From positions 60,748-124,747 of the forward strand of contig NZ_FOHW01000017.1 of the NCBI RefSeq assembly GCF_900111735.1: a stretch of DNA of 64,000 nucleotides, written 5' to 3'. Under the pieces are notes generated by a model, which saw only the letters and a list, made by a program, of their open reading frames with translations, was not told where the DNA came from and did no database searches. Positions 42,743-52,035 of the stretch are shown in pieces. The position numbers and the translations under genes were made by a program. Each line of letters opens with the position of its first letter. The stretch's first letter is position 1. The stretch is from Pseudomonas graminis (GTDB lineage Bacteria > Pseudomonadota > Gammaproteobacteria > Pseudomonadales > Pseudomonadaceae).

Positions 42743-44383
42743 TTACAGCGCCATGTCGCTGGCTGGCTTGCTTTCAGCAGGCTTGCCCGGCGCGGCAGTG
42801 CTGGTGCCGACGCTCTGATCGAGCACAGGCGGCTTGCCCAGTTGCAGCACTTCGGCGGTGTAGTTCCACTCTTGCTGCACAGCAGCTGGCGATTCATTCA
42901 GCTTGGTGCCATAGCTCGGCACGATCTGATGGATCTTCGCTTGCCACTCTGGCGTCGCGACCTGAGTCTTGAACAGTTTTTCCAGGACGTTGAGCATGAT
43001 CGGTGCAGCGGTCGATGCGCCTGGCGATGCGCCCAGCAGGGCAGCGATGGTGCCGTCCTGCGACGAAACGACTTCGGTGCCCAGTTTCAGCACGCCGCCT
43101 TTATCCGCGTCACGCTTGATGATCTGCACGCGCTGACCGGCCTGCCACAGGCGCCAGTCTTCTTTCTTGGCGTGCGGGAAGTATTCCTGCAGCGCCTTGA
43201 AGCGGTCGTCGTCAGACAGCATCAACTGACCGGCGAGGTACTCGACCAGCGGGTACTGCTCGATGCCCACTTTGGTCATTGGCCAGAAGTTGTGCGTGGT
43301 CATGCTGCTGAACAGGTCGAAGTACGAACCTTCTTTCAGGAACTTGGTGGAGAAGGTCGCGAACGGGCCAAACAGAATGACGCGCTTGCCGTCCAGCACG
43401 CGGGTGTCCAGGTGCGGAACCGACATGGGCGGCGCGCCGGTGGAGGCGATGCCGTAGGCCTTGGCCATGTGCTGCATGGCAACGGTCGGGTTCTCGGTCA
43501 CCAGGAACGAGCCGCCGACCGGGAAGCCTGCGTAGTCCTGAGCTTCGGGAATGCCGGATTTCTGCAACAGCTTCAATGCGCCGCCGCCTGCACCGATGAA
43601 CAGGAACTTGGCGTCGGTACCGGTGGTGGTGCCGTCTTTCAGGTTCTTGTATTCAACGTGCCACGAGCCGTCGTCGTTACGGGTGATGTCGTTGACTTCG
43701 CTGGACAACTTCAAGTCGAAGTTCGGGCGGGTCTGCAGGTACGACACGTACTGACGGGTGACTTCACCCCAGTTGACGTCGGTGCCGATAGGCGTCCAGG
43801 TGGTCGCCAGCTTCTGCGAAGGATCGCGGCCTTCCATCATCAGCGGGACCCACTTGGCGATCTGCGCCGGGTCTTCGGAGTACTGCATCGGGCGGAACAG
43901 CGGGCTGGCCTGCAGCGCGTCGTAACGCTTTTTCAGGAATTTGATGTTGTCATCGCCCCACACAAAGCTCATGTGCGGTGTGGTGTTGATGAACGAAGGC
44001 GGGTTCTTCAGGACGCTCTGGCGAACCTGCCAGGACAGGAACTGACGGGTAACCTGAAAGGCTTCGTTGATCTCGATGGCTTTAGAGATGTTGACCTTGC
44101 CGTCTTTGTCTTCAGGCGTGTAGTTCAGCTCGGCGAGGCCGGAGTGACCGGTGCCGGCGTTGTTCCAGCCGTTGGAGCTTTCTTCGGCGACCGCATCAAG
44201 ACGCTCGACCATTTCCATCGACCAGCTCGGCTCGAGTTCATTGAGCCAGACGCCCAGGGTCGAACTCATGATGCCGCCGCCGATCAGCAGTACATCGACT
44301 TTCTTGCTTTCTGCGGCGTGGGCTTGCAGGAAGGTGGCCGAAATCGCGAGGCCCAGTAGAGCGGTGCTCGTTTTCTTGAACAT
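42743..44383 (-). CDS. mqo: Malate:quinone oxidoreductase
   Basis: FAD-dependent membrane-associated enzyme that oxidises malate to oxaloacetate and passes electrons to quinone; 546 residues. The FAD-binding start is [16 protein letters not shown], followed by [20 protein letters not shown], both family hallmarks. Before them is an apparent Sec signal peptide ([26 protein letters not shown]), making the protein about 40 residues longer than typical Mqo. The start at 44383 begins that signal; upstream codons are not supported. A strong terminator follows. Confidence 0.93.
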   Translation of the reverse strand: MFKKTSTALLGLAISATFLQAHAAESKKVDVLLIGGGIMSSTLGVWLNELEPSWSMEMVERLDAVAEESSNGWNNAGTGHSGLAELNYTPEDKDGKVNISKAIEINEAFQVTRQFLSWQVRQSVLKNPPSFINTTPHMSFVWGDDNIKFLKKRYDALQASPLFRPMQYSEDPAQIAKWVPLMMEGRDPSQKLATTWTPIGTDVNWGEVTRQYVSYLQTRPNFDLKLSSEVNDITRNDDGSWHVEYKNLKDGTTTGTDAKFLFIGAGGGALKLLQKSGIPEAQDYAGFPVGGSFLVTENPTVAMQHMAKAYGIASTGAPPMSVPHLDTRVLDGKRVILFGPFATFSTKFLKEGSYFDLFSSMTTHNFWPMTKVGIEQYPLVEYLAGQLMLSDDDRFKALQEYFPHAKKEDWRLWQAGQRVQIIKRDADKGGVLKLGTEVVSSQDGTIAALLGASPGASTAAPIMLNVLEKLFKTQVATPEWQAKIHQIVPSYGTKLNESPAAVQQEWNYTAEVLQLGKPPVLDQSVGTSTAAPGKPAESKPASDMAL

Positions 44384-44761
44384 CGAATCATCCAATAGAT
44401 AGAAAGTTATCCGCCTGCAGGATTCGTCGCGCAACGTCCTGCAGTGCCGGGCGCCAGTGTGCGGCGCGAACGTCAGACAGGCTTCGCTCTCGGAAAACGA
44501 GGAGGAAGGGTCAAGAGGCCAGTCAACAGGTCGACCTCGTGTTCTATGTCCCTCGGTGCTGTGCTTTTTATTCGATCATTGGAATCAGCAGCTTGAGTAA
44601 ACATCATCCACCGCAGGACCTGGTCATCAGGTCCATCCCCTGCGGCGGGCGGGGATTGTACCCGAAATGTCATTTTCGACAAATCGGGTGCCAAATTAGT
44701 CAATACGCCATTTTGTCTCAGGGTGGCGATTAGCTGGCGGGGCGCCGAAACGCCAGGCCGG
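44384..44761. other. Intergenic region between the chemoreceptor and mqo
   Basis: 378 bases. It holds the mqo promoter and the end of the chemoreceptor transcript. The only clear structure is the compound hairpin at 44611-44645. Confidence 0.5.
44611..44645. other. Compound hairpin in the mqo leader
   Basis: CCGCA...TGCGG encloses a perfect inner stem GGACCTG-GTCAT-CAGGTCC. No U-run follows on either strand. It could be part of an mRNA leader or a weak terminator for the chemoreceptor gene. Confidence 0.5.
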
Positions 44762-46393
44762 TTACAGCGTGAATTTACCCACCATGGAGTGGAAAGACAC
44801 GGCAAGTCGCGACAGGGCCTGACTCGACGCACTGGTCTGATTGGCGCCGGCTGCGGTCTGCGTCGACAGGTCCTGGATATTCACCAGATTGCGGTCCACC
44901 TCGCGGGCCACTTGCGCCTGTTCTTCGGCCGCGCTGGCGATCACCAGGTTACGTTCGTTCATCTGGCTGACGCCTTCGCTGATGCGCTCCAGTGCGTGGC
45001 CGGCTTCCGTGGCCAATGACTGGGTATGCACGGCGATCGTCTGACTCTTGCCCATGGCCTTCACGGCTTCGTCGGCACCATTGCGCACCTTGGTGATCAT
45101 CGACTCGATTTCGCCGGTGGAGGTTTGGGTGCGGTGGGCGAGGGCACGAACTTCGTCCGCCACCACCGCAAAACCCCGGCCCTGTTCGCCGGCGCGGGCC
45201 GCTTCGATGGCCGCGTTGAGTGCCAGCAGGTTGGTCTGCTCGGCAATCCCGCGGATCACGTCGAGCACTTGGGTGATATCGCGAATCTGCCCGGCCAGCG
45301 CTTCGACGCGGTGGGTCGACTCGGTGATTTCCACGGTCATGGTGTTCATTGCGGTGACAGCCTGTTTTACCTGTTGCTGGCCTTTGATGGCATCTTCGGA
45401 CGTCTGCGCAGACACCTGCGACGCGCTGGCGGCGTTGCGCGCCACTTCTTCCACGGCGGCGGTCATCTGGTTGACGGCGGTCGCGGCCTGCTGGATTTCA
45501 TCGTTCTGACGCATCAGCCCACGGGTGCTGTCATCAGTGACCATGGTCAGTTCTTCAGCGGCGGACGCCAGTTGGTCCGAAGCGGTGGCGATTTGCTGAA
45601 CAGTGCCCTTGAGGTTGCCCTGCATGTTGGACAGCGCCTTGAGCAACTGCCCGGTTTCGTCCTGGCCACCGACGGGGATAGGCTGACTCAGGTCACCCGC
45701 CGCCACGCGGGTCGCGCCGGCCACCGATTGGTAGATCGGGCGGGTAATCATGCGTGTGACGATCAGCCCTAACGTAATGGCGCACACCACCGCGATCAAC
45801 GAACCGATGATCAGAATCCACGTCACCTGGGTGTCGGTTTCAACCCCGGCCTGTGCCTGCTCTTTGGCCTGGCGCAGGTTAAATTCGATCATGATTTTCA
45901 GTTCGCCCATGGTCTTGCGGTAGCTGGGCGTCACGCTGGTCGCCGCCAGTTTGCTGGCTTGTTCGAGGTCGCCGCTCTGCGCTACGGACAGCGCGTTGAG
46001 GGCGGCGCTTATGTAAGCGGCCCAGTCGCGTTCGAAGTCATCGCCTGCGGCTTTTTCATCTGGATCGAGCGGGGTGGCGCGGTAGGTCTTGAAGTCCGTC
46101 TCGGCCTGGGCCTGGTTTTCCTTCAGGGACTGGATCGCTGCGTTGACATCGTCCGGGTTGGCCTTTAGCGCGCTCAGTCCGATGGCCTTGAAAAAGTCGC
46201 GGTTGGTGGCGATGACGTTAGCCTTGACCGAATCGACTTTGGCGATCGATACCAGATTATCGTTCACCGTGTTATCAAACAGCTCGTAGAGTCGGGAGAT
46301 ACCGCTCTGCCCCAGTACACCTACCACCACAGTGATCAGCGCACACAGGCAGAATGCCGAGAGAAGCTTGGTCTTCAATTTCAGATCGGTCAT
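44762..46393 (-). CDS. Methyl-accepting chemotaxis protein
   Basis: Transmembrane chemoreceptor of 543 residues. TM1 (about 10-28), a periplasmic four-helix-bundle domain (about 30-190), TM2 (about 190-212), HAMP (about 213-265) and the cytoplasmic coiled-coil signalling domain. The hairpin tip has the conserved EAARAGEQGRGFAVVADEVR sequence that binds CheA/CheW. No C-terminal CheR/CheB tether pentapeptide. Ligand unknown; the four-helix-bundle class often binds organic acids or amino acids. Divergent from the response regulator gene. Confidence 0.93.
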   Translation of the reverse strand: MTDLKLKTKLLSAFCLCALITVVVGVLGQSGISRLYELFDNTVNDNLVSIAKVDSVKANVIATNRDFFKAIGLSALKANPDDVNAAIQSLKENQAQAETDFKTYRATPLDPDEKAAGDDFERDWAAYISAALNALSVAQSGDLEQASKLAATSVTPSYRKTMGELKIMIEFNLRQAKEQAQAGVETDTQVTWILIIGSLIAVVCAITLGLIVTRMITRPIYQSVAGATRVAAGDLSQPIPVGGQDETGQLLKALSNMQGNLKGTVQQIATASDQLASAAEELTMVTDDSTRGLMRQNDEIQQAATAVNQMTAAVEEVARNAASASQVSAQTSEDAIKGQQQVKQAVTAMNTMTVEITESTHRVEALAGQIRDITQVLDVIRGIAEQTNLLALNAAIEAARAGEQGRGFAVVADEVRALAHRTQTSTGEIESMITKVRNGADEAVKAMGKSQTIAVHTQSLATEAGHALERISEGVSQMNERNLVIASAAEEQAQVAREVDRNLVNIQDLSTQTAAGANQTSASSQALSRLAVSFHSMVGKFTL

Positions 46394-46709
46394 CTAGGAC
46401 ATGGGGTGCACTCAGAGGGGATGGGTGTGGCTGTTGACTACGCGTTGCATGACTGGATATCGGCGGAGCGCCCAAGGACTTTACCCATTCTCTTGGGCTC
46501 GCTTCGGCGTCGGTGCTCCGTCGCCACGGCGCGGGCGCGTCAGTTTTCCCGCGCGGCGTGCCTAAGCTTTGCTCAGCAGCCGCCGATAACTGGGACAAGC
46601 GGTGTCATGCCGCAACTCTATTGGCCGTCTCTGCCCGGACGTTGGGAAAGAGACCGCTGCTCTTGCAAGTGCCTCAGGGCCGAATTTTTATCCGGTGACA
46701 GGAATCTCG
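46394..46709. other. Divergent intergenic region, chemoreceptor/response regulator
   Basis: 316 bases holding both promoters. ORFs that cross it have no ribosome site or family similarity. Confidence 0.45.
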
Positions 46710-48314
46710 ATGCTGGCGTGGAACCAAAAAAACTTTCTGATCGTCGACGATTTTTCCGACTTCCGCAGTTCGGTCCGATCGATGCTGCGCGAGTTGGGCG
46801 TCAAGGTAGTGGACACTGCCGACACCGGCGAGGAGGCGCTGAAGATGTGCGCGCAGAAGCGCTACGACTTCGTTCTCCACGACTTCAATCTGGGCGACGG
46901 CAAGAAGAACGGCCAACAGGTGCTCGAAGACCTGATGACCGATCGGCTGATCAGTCATGAAAGTGTGTTCGTCATGGTCACCGCCGAAAACAGCCAGGCG
47001 ATGGTGATGAGTGCGCTGGAGTGGGAGCCGGATGCCTACCTGACCAAGCCGTTCAACCGCGCGAGCCTGGCTCAGCGTCTGGAAAAGATCGTCCAGCGCA
47101 AGACGTTGCTCAAGCCGATCCTGCAAGCGCTGGACCGTGGCAATCCGACGGAGGTGCTGAACGCCTGCGTCGCACTGACCAAACAGGATCCTCGCTTTGC
47201 GCCGCTGTGCCTGCGCTATAAAGCCGACGCACTGCGTGACCTCAACCAGCACGAGCCGCTGGAAACCTTTCTCAAGTCGATCCTCGCCGACCGCCCGCAA
47301 CCCTGGGCGTATGTGGCGTTGGGCAAGCTGCTGTTCAAGCGCGGGCGCAATGCCGAAGCGCAGACCGTGTACGAAGAAGCGATTCGCGCCTTCAATGCCA
47401 TGCCGGTGCTGTATGACGGGCTGGCCGATGTATTGGTGGCCAGCGGCGATAACAAGCGCGCGCAGAAGATGCTGGAAGAGGCGGTGCGGTTATCGCCGTA
47501 CGCCGTGCGCCGTCAGCGTCTGCTGGGCAAGCTGGCGCTGGAAAATGAGGACTTCGACGGCGCTTCAAAGGCGTATCGTCAGGCCGTTTCCCAAGGCCAG
47601 TTTTCCCGCTTCAAAGACCCGGAAACCAATCTGGGTTTTGCGCAGGCCCTGATCAGCCGTGGCGGCGAGCGCGGCCTGGATGCGCGCGCCCGCGTGGAGA
47701 TCAATCAGACCCTGACCGAGGTGGCCAAGGAAAACGGCAACGACGCCGGCCTGCAAGTGCGCGCGCGTCTGATGAAAGCCACCAGCGTCGCGTCCTCCGA
47801 CCCTGAAATGGCCGCCAAGCTGACCGAGCAGGCGATGGAGCGGCTTGAAGGCATGGAGCAGTTTCTCAGCGCCGATGCAGCACTGGCAGTGGCTTCGCAG
47901 CTCAAGCTGCTCGGCCAGGAAGACGCTGGCGCGGGCATTCTGAAAAGCTGTGCCGAAATTTACGGCGACGATCCACTGGTGATGCAGAACATCGCCAAAC
48001 AGACCGACGATCCGGAGATTCTGGGCGCCGGCAAGGCGGCCATCGATTTCAACATTCAGGGCATTCGCTGCTACCGCGCCGGCAAGCTCGGCGAGGCGCA
48101 GGACCTGTTCCGCCAGGGCCTGGCCCTGCAACCGAAGAACATCAGTATCGCCCTGAACATGGCGCAGTCGCTGCTGCACATGGGCGTTCAAAACCTCGAC
48201 GCGGCGAGCCTGGCGGAATGTCAGAACAGTCTCAAGATGGTGGGCAAGATGCCGGAGACCGACGCTCGCTTCGAACGTTTCCAGAAACTGCGACTCAGGG
48301 CTTTCGGCGAATGA
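46710..48314 (+). CDS. Response regulator with TPR-like repeats
   Basis: A 534-residue soluble protein. Residues 5-130 are a CheY-like receiver with acceptor D58 in FVLHDFNLGDG and the conserved lysine in YLTKPFNRA. From about 135 to 510 are helical tetratricopeptide-like repeats (for example AYVALGKLLFKRGRNAEAQT and GIRCYRAGKLGEAQDLFRQG). No DNA-binding or enzymatic output is present, so output is likely by protein contact. AGGAA lies 6 bases before the ATG at 46710. Its stop overlaps the kinase gene by four bases (ATGA), so the two are partners. Confidence 0.9.
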   Translation: MLAWNQKNFLIVDDFSDFRSSVRSMLRELGVKVVDTADTGEEALKMCAQKRYDFVLHDFNLGDGKKNGQQVLEDLMTDRLISHESVFVMVTAENSQAMVMSALEWEPDAYLTKPFNRASLAQRLEKIVQRKTLLKPILQALDRGNPTEVLNACVALTKQDPRFAPLCLRYKADALRDLNQHEPLETFLKSILADRPQPWAYVALGKLLFKRGRNAEAQTVYEEAIRAFNAMPVLYDGLADVLVASGDNKRAQKMLEEAVRLSPYAVRRQRLLGKLALENEDFDGASKAYRQAVSQGQFSRFKDPETNLGFAQALISRGGERGLDARARVEINQTLTEVAKENGNDAGLQVRARLMKATSVASSDPEMAAKLTEQAMERLEGMEQFLSADAALAVASQLKLLGQEDAGAGILKSCAEIYGDDPLVMQNIAKQTDDPEILGAGKAAIDFNIQGIRCYRAGKLGEAQDLFRQGLALQPKNISIALNMAQSLLHMGVQNLDAASLAECQNSLKMVGKMPETDARFERFQKLRLRAFGE

Positions 48315-49003
48315 AAGATCAGGATCTCGGGCTCGACTTCTCGATGGTGATTGCTTCCACCGTCCATGACATGAAGAACTCGCTGGGGTCGTTGATCCAG
48401 GCCCATGGCCAGTGGGTCAAGCAGCTTCCCGAGGCCTGTCGTGGTACGCCGGATCAGGGCGTTATCGATTACGAGTTCGCTCATCTCAACGGCATGCTCG
48501 TGCAGTTGCTGGGGCTGTACAAGCTGGGGGTGAACCAACTGCCGTTGCGCCCCGATTATCACGAGCTGGATGACTTCATCGAGGCGCAACTGGCGTTCCA
48601 TCAGGAAGTGCTCGTCAGTCGTGGCATCACCGCGCGCTATGCGGTGAACGACTTCGGTCTGCCGGGCTTCTTCGATCGCGAGCTGGTGGGGTCGGTGGTG
48701 TCCAACGTGGTCATCAACGCCATTCGCTTTGCGCGCAGCGAAGTGCTGATTACCGCGGGGCAGGTCGGTGAGCAACTGGTGATCAGCATCAACGATGACG
48801 GCCCGGGGTTCCCTGCGCACATGATCGAGGAGCAGACCGACTACGTGCTGGGCATCAACCAGAACAGCGGCAGCACGGGATTGGGCTTGTACTTCGCGGC
48901 GAATATCGCCAGACAGCATCAGCGCAAAGGCGTCCCCGGCCACATCGAAATCGCCAACGGCGGTGAGCTGGGCGGCGGGTTGTTCAGCATTTATCTGCCC
49001 TGA
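48311..49003 (+). CDS. Minimal histidine kinase
   Basis: A 230-residue soluble kinase that begins almost at the H-box: STVHDMKNSLG, phospho-accepting H19. HATPase motifs follow: N-box in SNVVINAIRFA, G1 INDDGPGF, G2 STGLGLYFA. There is no sensor domain or membrane helix, so input must come from another protein, perhaps the partner response regulator or the neighbouring chemoreceptor. The ATG overlaps the regulator's TGA. Confidence 0.88.
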   Translation: MKDQDLGLDFSMVIASTVHDMKNSLGSLIQAHGQWVKQLPEACRGTPDQGVIDYEFAHLNGMLVQLLGLYKLGVNQLPLRPDYHELDDFIEAQLAFHQEVLVSRGITARYAVNDFGLPGFFDRELVGSVVSNVVINAIRFARSEVLITAGQVGEQLVISINDDGPGFPAHMIEEQTDYVLGINQNSGSTGLGLYFAANIARQHQRKGVPGHIEIANGGELGGGLFSIYLP

Positions 49004-49043
49004 GATTGCGTGCGCTTTGCTGCGGTCGAGAGCAGATCAAAGG

Positions 49044-49067
49044 CTTCCCGGCTAAAGCCGGTCCTAC
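49044..49067. repeat. Single CCGGCTTCAGCCGG-family repeat
   Basis: CTTCCCGGCTAAAGCCGGTC followed by CTAC, one copy of the family seen at 14563 and 29216, between the kinase and the FadR-type gene. Confidence 0.75.
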
Positions 49068-49092
49068 GAAGTGCACGCGTCGTTTTGTGGAC

Positions 49093-49815
49093 TTACAACT
49101 TCACGCCTTGCCCCAACACCACATTCAGCGCGTTGCGTGCATCATCCAGTTGCACCAGCGTGGCGTGATGGGCACCCAGCGCATCGCGGTTTTCGATGGC
49201 GGTAAGGATGGCACGATGGCGGGGCAATGCCAGTTCGTGCAGGTTCGGGCGTTTGTTGGAATGCTTCAACGCCTCGCGCAGTGCCAGCGAGAGCATGTTG
49301 CACAAGTGCGCGAGCAGGTCGTTGTGGGTGGCGTCGGCGATGCGGCTGTGGAAGTCGAGGTCCGGTTGCAGCACGTCTTCAACGGTCGGCGCCGCGGCCA
49401 TGCGCTCGTAGGCTTCGCCGATGGACGCAAGGTCTTCGGGTGTCGCGTGTTGCGCGGCGAGTGCGGCGGCGGCCGGTTCGATGATGCTGCGCACGCTGGT
49501 GAGCAGGGCGAAAAACTCATTCTGCGGCGAGCTTTGCATCAGCCAGTGCAGCACGTCCGGATCAAGAATGTGCCACTCGCGGCGCGGCTTGACCACCGTG
49601 CCCACCCGCGGCCGTGAATACACCAGACCTTTGGCGACCAGCACCCGCGTGGCTTCACGCAGCACCGGACGACTGACGGCATATTCTTCACAGAGCAGGG
49701 CTTCGGCGGGGAGTTTGTCATCAGGCTTGAAACGGCCCGAGACAATCTGCATGCCGATGTCCTGGACAATGCGCGCGTGCATGCTTTTACGGTCGGAGGG
49801 CTTACGGTAATCCAT
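49093..49815 (-). CDS. FadR-family (GntR) transcriptional regulator
   Basis: A 240-residue regulator. N-terminal winged helix-turn-helix (about 12-78; KLPAEALLCEEYAVSRPVLR is the recognition part) and C-terminal FCD ligand-binding domain (about 100-225), whose acid and histidine residues (DLDFHSRIADATHNDLL) form the usual metal site. It resembles DgoR-type sugar-acid regulators. The neighbouring dehydratase, transporters and AraD1-like enzyme are likely targets; TNGTNNNACNA sites lie in their divergent promoter. I chose the ATG at 49815; the frame extends into REPIN sequence upstream and is not coding there. Confidence 0.9.
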   Translation of the reverse strand: MDYRKPSDRKSMHARIVQDIGMQIVSGRFKPDDKLPAEALLCEEYAVSRPVLREATRVLVAKGLVYSRPRVGTVVKPRREWHILDPDVLHWLMQSSPQNEFFALLTSVRSIIEPAAAALAAQHATPEDLASIGEAYERMAAAPTVEDVLQPDLDFHSRIADATHNDLLAHLCNMLSLALREALKHSNKRPNLHELALPRHRAILTAIENRDALGAHHATLVQLDDARNALNVVLGQGVKL

Positions 49816-49897
49816 GGGGCGCGGGGCAATCCTGAGCGGTGAATGCGGCGCATCATAGCATTGGCGATAGAGCGCAAGGGTGGACTCTGCCTCCACC

Positions 49898-50030
49898 TGT
49901 AGGAGCGTGGCTTGTCCCGCGATCTGGCGCGAAGCGGCAGCAAAATCATGCGCCCGGCGCATCAATGGAATCGCGAGCGCCGGGTGGCTGCCGGTGCCCG
50001 GCAGATCGCGGGACAAGCCACGCTCCTACA
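49898..50030. repeat. REPIN
   Basis: Arms TGTAGGAGCGTGGCTTGTCC and GGACAAGCCACGCTCCTACA, a symmetrical pair of the GTGGCTTGTCCCGCGA subtype, between the regulator and the dehydratase gene. The same subtype recurs at 53365. Confidence 0.9.
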
Positions 50031-50062
50031 AGGGCGTGGCGCATTCAATCAATGGCTCTTTA

Positions 50063-51805
50063 TCAATGGGAATGCCGTGGCACTTCCGAGCCGCGCATGC
50101 CGACCAGGAAGTCAAAGTCGCAACCTTGATCCGCCTGCATCACGTGGTCGATGTAAAGCTGACGATATCCGCCGATCAGCAACTGTGGCGGCGCTTGCCA
50201 ATCGGCCAGGCGCGCGGCCAGTTCCGCTTCCGGAATGTCCAGGTGCAAACGGCCGGTCGCGCAATCCAGTTCAATGAAGTCACCTTCCTGCACCACCGCC
50301 AGCGGACCCCCGGCAGCGGCCTCGGGTGCGACGTGCAAAACCACAGTCCCATAAGCCGTGCCGCTCATGCGCGCATCGGAAATCCGCACCATGTCGGTCA
50401 CGCCCTGGGCCAGCAGCTTGGCGGGCAGACCCATGTTGCCGACTTCGGCCATGCCCGGATAACCCTTGGGCCCGCAGTTCTTCATCACCAGAATACTGTC
50501 GGCATCGACGTCCAGGTCCGGATCGTTGATGCGCGCCTTGTACATGTCGAAGTTCTCGAACACCACCGCGCGACCCCGGTGCTTCATCAACGCAGGCGTG
50601 GCAGCGGACGGCTTGAGCACGGCGCCCAACGGCGCAAGGTTCCCGCGCAGCACGCAGATGCCGCCATCGGCCACCAGCGGATTGTCGATGGCGCGGATCA
50701 CTTCGTCGTCGCCATAGATCGGCGAGTTCTGCACGTTTTCCCACAGGGTCTTGCCGTTGGCGGTCAAGGCGTCGGGGTGGGGAATCAGATTGTTCTCGCC
50801 CAGACGACGCAACACCGCAGGCAGGCCACCGGCGTAGTAGAACTCTTCCATCAGGAAACGCCCGGAAGGCTGCAGGTCCACCAGCGTTGGCGTGCCGCGA
50901 CCAATACGGGTCCAGTCGTCCAGCTCCAGGTCCACGCCGATACGACCGGCGATGGCTTTAAGGTGAATGACCGCGTTGGTCGAACCGCCGATGGCCGCGT
51001 TGACGCGAATGGCGTTTTCAAAGGCTTCGCGGGTCAGAATTTTCGACAGGCGCAGGTCTTCGTTGACCATCTGTACCGCGCGCATGCCGGACATGTGCGC
51101 CAGTACATAACGGCGCGAATCCACCGCAGGAATCGCAGCATTGTGCGGCAGCGAGGTGCCCAGCGCTTCGGCCATGCACGCCATCGTCGAGGCAGTGCCC
51201 ATGGTGTTGCAGGTACCGGCCGAGCGCGACATGCCCGATTCGGCGGAAAGGAATTCGTCGAGGCTGATCTGCCCGGCTTTATAGGATTCGTGCATCTGCC
51301 AGACGATGGTGCCGGCGCCGATGTCCTTGCCCTTGTGTTTGCCGTTGAGCATCGGCCCGCCGGTGACGACGATGGCCGGAATGTCACAGCTGGCAGCGCC
51401 CATCAACAGGGCAGGGGTGGTCTTGTCGCAACCGGTCAGCAGCACGACGCCGTCGATGGGGTTGCCGCGGATCGCTTCTTCGACGTCCATGCTCGCCAGG
51501 TTGCGGGTCAGCATGGCGGTCGGGCGCAGGTTCGATTCGCCGTTGGAGAAGACCGGGAATTCAACCGGGAAACCACCGGCTTCGATGACGCCGCGTTTGA
51601 CGTGTTCGGCGATGGTGCGGAAGTGGGCGTTGCAGGGGGTGAGTTCGGACCAGGTGTTGCAGATGCCGATGATCGGCTTGCCCTGGAACTGGTGGTCGGC
51701 GATGCCTTGGTTCTTCATCCAGCTGCGGTACATGAAGCCGTTCTTGTCGGCGGTACCGAACCACTGGGCGGAGCGCAGCACGGGTTTCTTATCGGAATCA
51801 GACAT
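50063..51805 (-). CDS. IlvD/Edd-family dehydratase, L-arabinonate dehydratase-like
   Basis: Iron-sulfur dehydratase of 580 residues. The family cysteines are in GICNTWSELTPCN, LLTGCDKTTPA and SAGTCNTMGTAST, ligands of the cluster. Sequence blocks GMSRSAGTCNTMG, NAAIPAVDSRRYV and the C-terminal CDFDFLVGMRG follow the rhizobial L-arabinonate dehydratase over its full length, better than true IlvD. Expected reaction: aldonate to 2-keto-3-deoxy-aldonate. It is divergent from an MFS carrier, with a FadR-type gene downstream. The exact substrate (arabinonate, fuconate, galactonate) cannot be read from sequence. Confidence 0.9.
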   Translation of the reverse strand: MSDSDKKPVLRSAQWFGTADKNGFMYRSWMKNQGIADHQFQGKPIIGICNTWSELTPCNAHFRTIAEHVKRGVIEAGGFPVEFPVFSNGESNLRPTAMLTRNLASMDVEEAIRGNPIDGVVLLTGCDKTTPALLMGAASCDIPAIVVTGGPMLNGKHKGKDIGAGTIVWQMHESYKAGQISLDEFLSAESGMSRSAGTCNTMGTASTMACMAEALGTSLPHNAAIPAVDSRRYVLAHMSGMRAVQMVNEDLRLSKILTREAFENAIRVNAAIGGSTNAVIHLKAIAGRIGVDLELDDWTRIGRGTPTLVDLQPSGRFLMEEFYYAGGLPAVLRRLGENNLIPHPDALTANGKTLWENVQNSPIYGDDEVIRAIDNPLVADGGICVLRGNLAPLGAVLKPSAATPALMKHRGRAVVFENFDMYKARINDPDLDVDADSILVMKNCGPKGYPGMAEVGNMGLPAKLLAQGVTDMVRISDARMSGTAYGTVVLHVAPEAAAGGPLAVVQEGDFIELDCATGRLHLDIPEAELAARLADWQAPPQLLIGGYRQLYIDHVMQADQGCDFDFLVGMRGSEVPRHSH

Positions 51806-51834
51806 AAATCGGCACTCTTATTGTTAGGCTTTAT

Positions 51835-51920
51835 TTGTAAGACTAAAGGCTGCAGGTGACGACTAAAATAGGCCGAAAATGTCACGAGTGGAAGAGTTGT
51901 AGTCTTAAATAGTAATACTA
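51835..51920. promoter_or_regulatory. Two FadR-class operator matches
   Basis: TTGTAAGACTA (51835-51845) and TAGTAATACTA (51910-51920) both fit TNGTNNNACNA, the consensus for FadR-subfamily GntR regulators. A third, partial site TTGTAGTCTTA is at 51897-51907. They sit in the 230-base gap between the dehydratase and the divergent MFS gene. Confidence 0.6.
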
Positions 51921-52035
51921 TATAGTCGATCTCGACCGAGGGACGACCCTGCCGGCTTCATCCGCAGCAATGCGCACACGAAGGCAGAGGCGATCCCCGC
52001 ATGCTTCCATAACAAAAACAATGAGGACCGCATCC

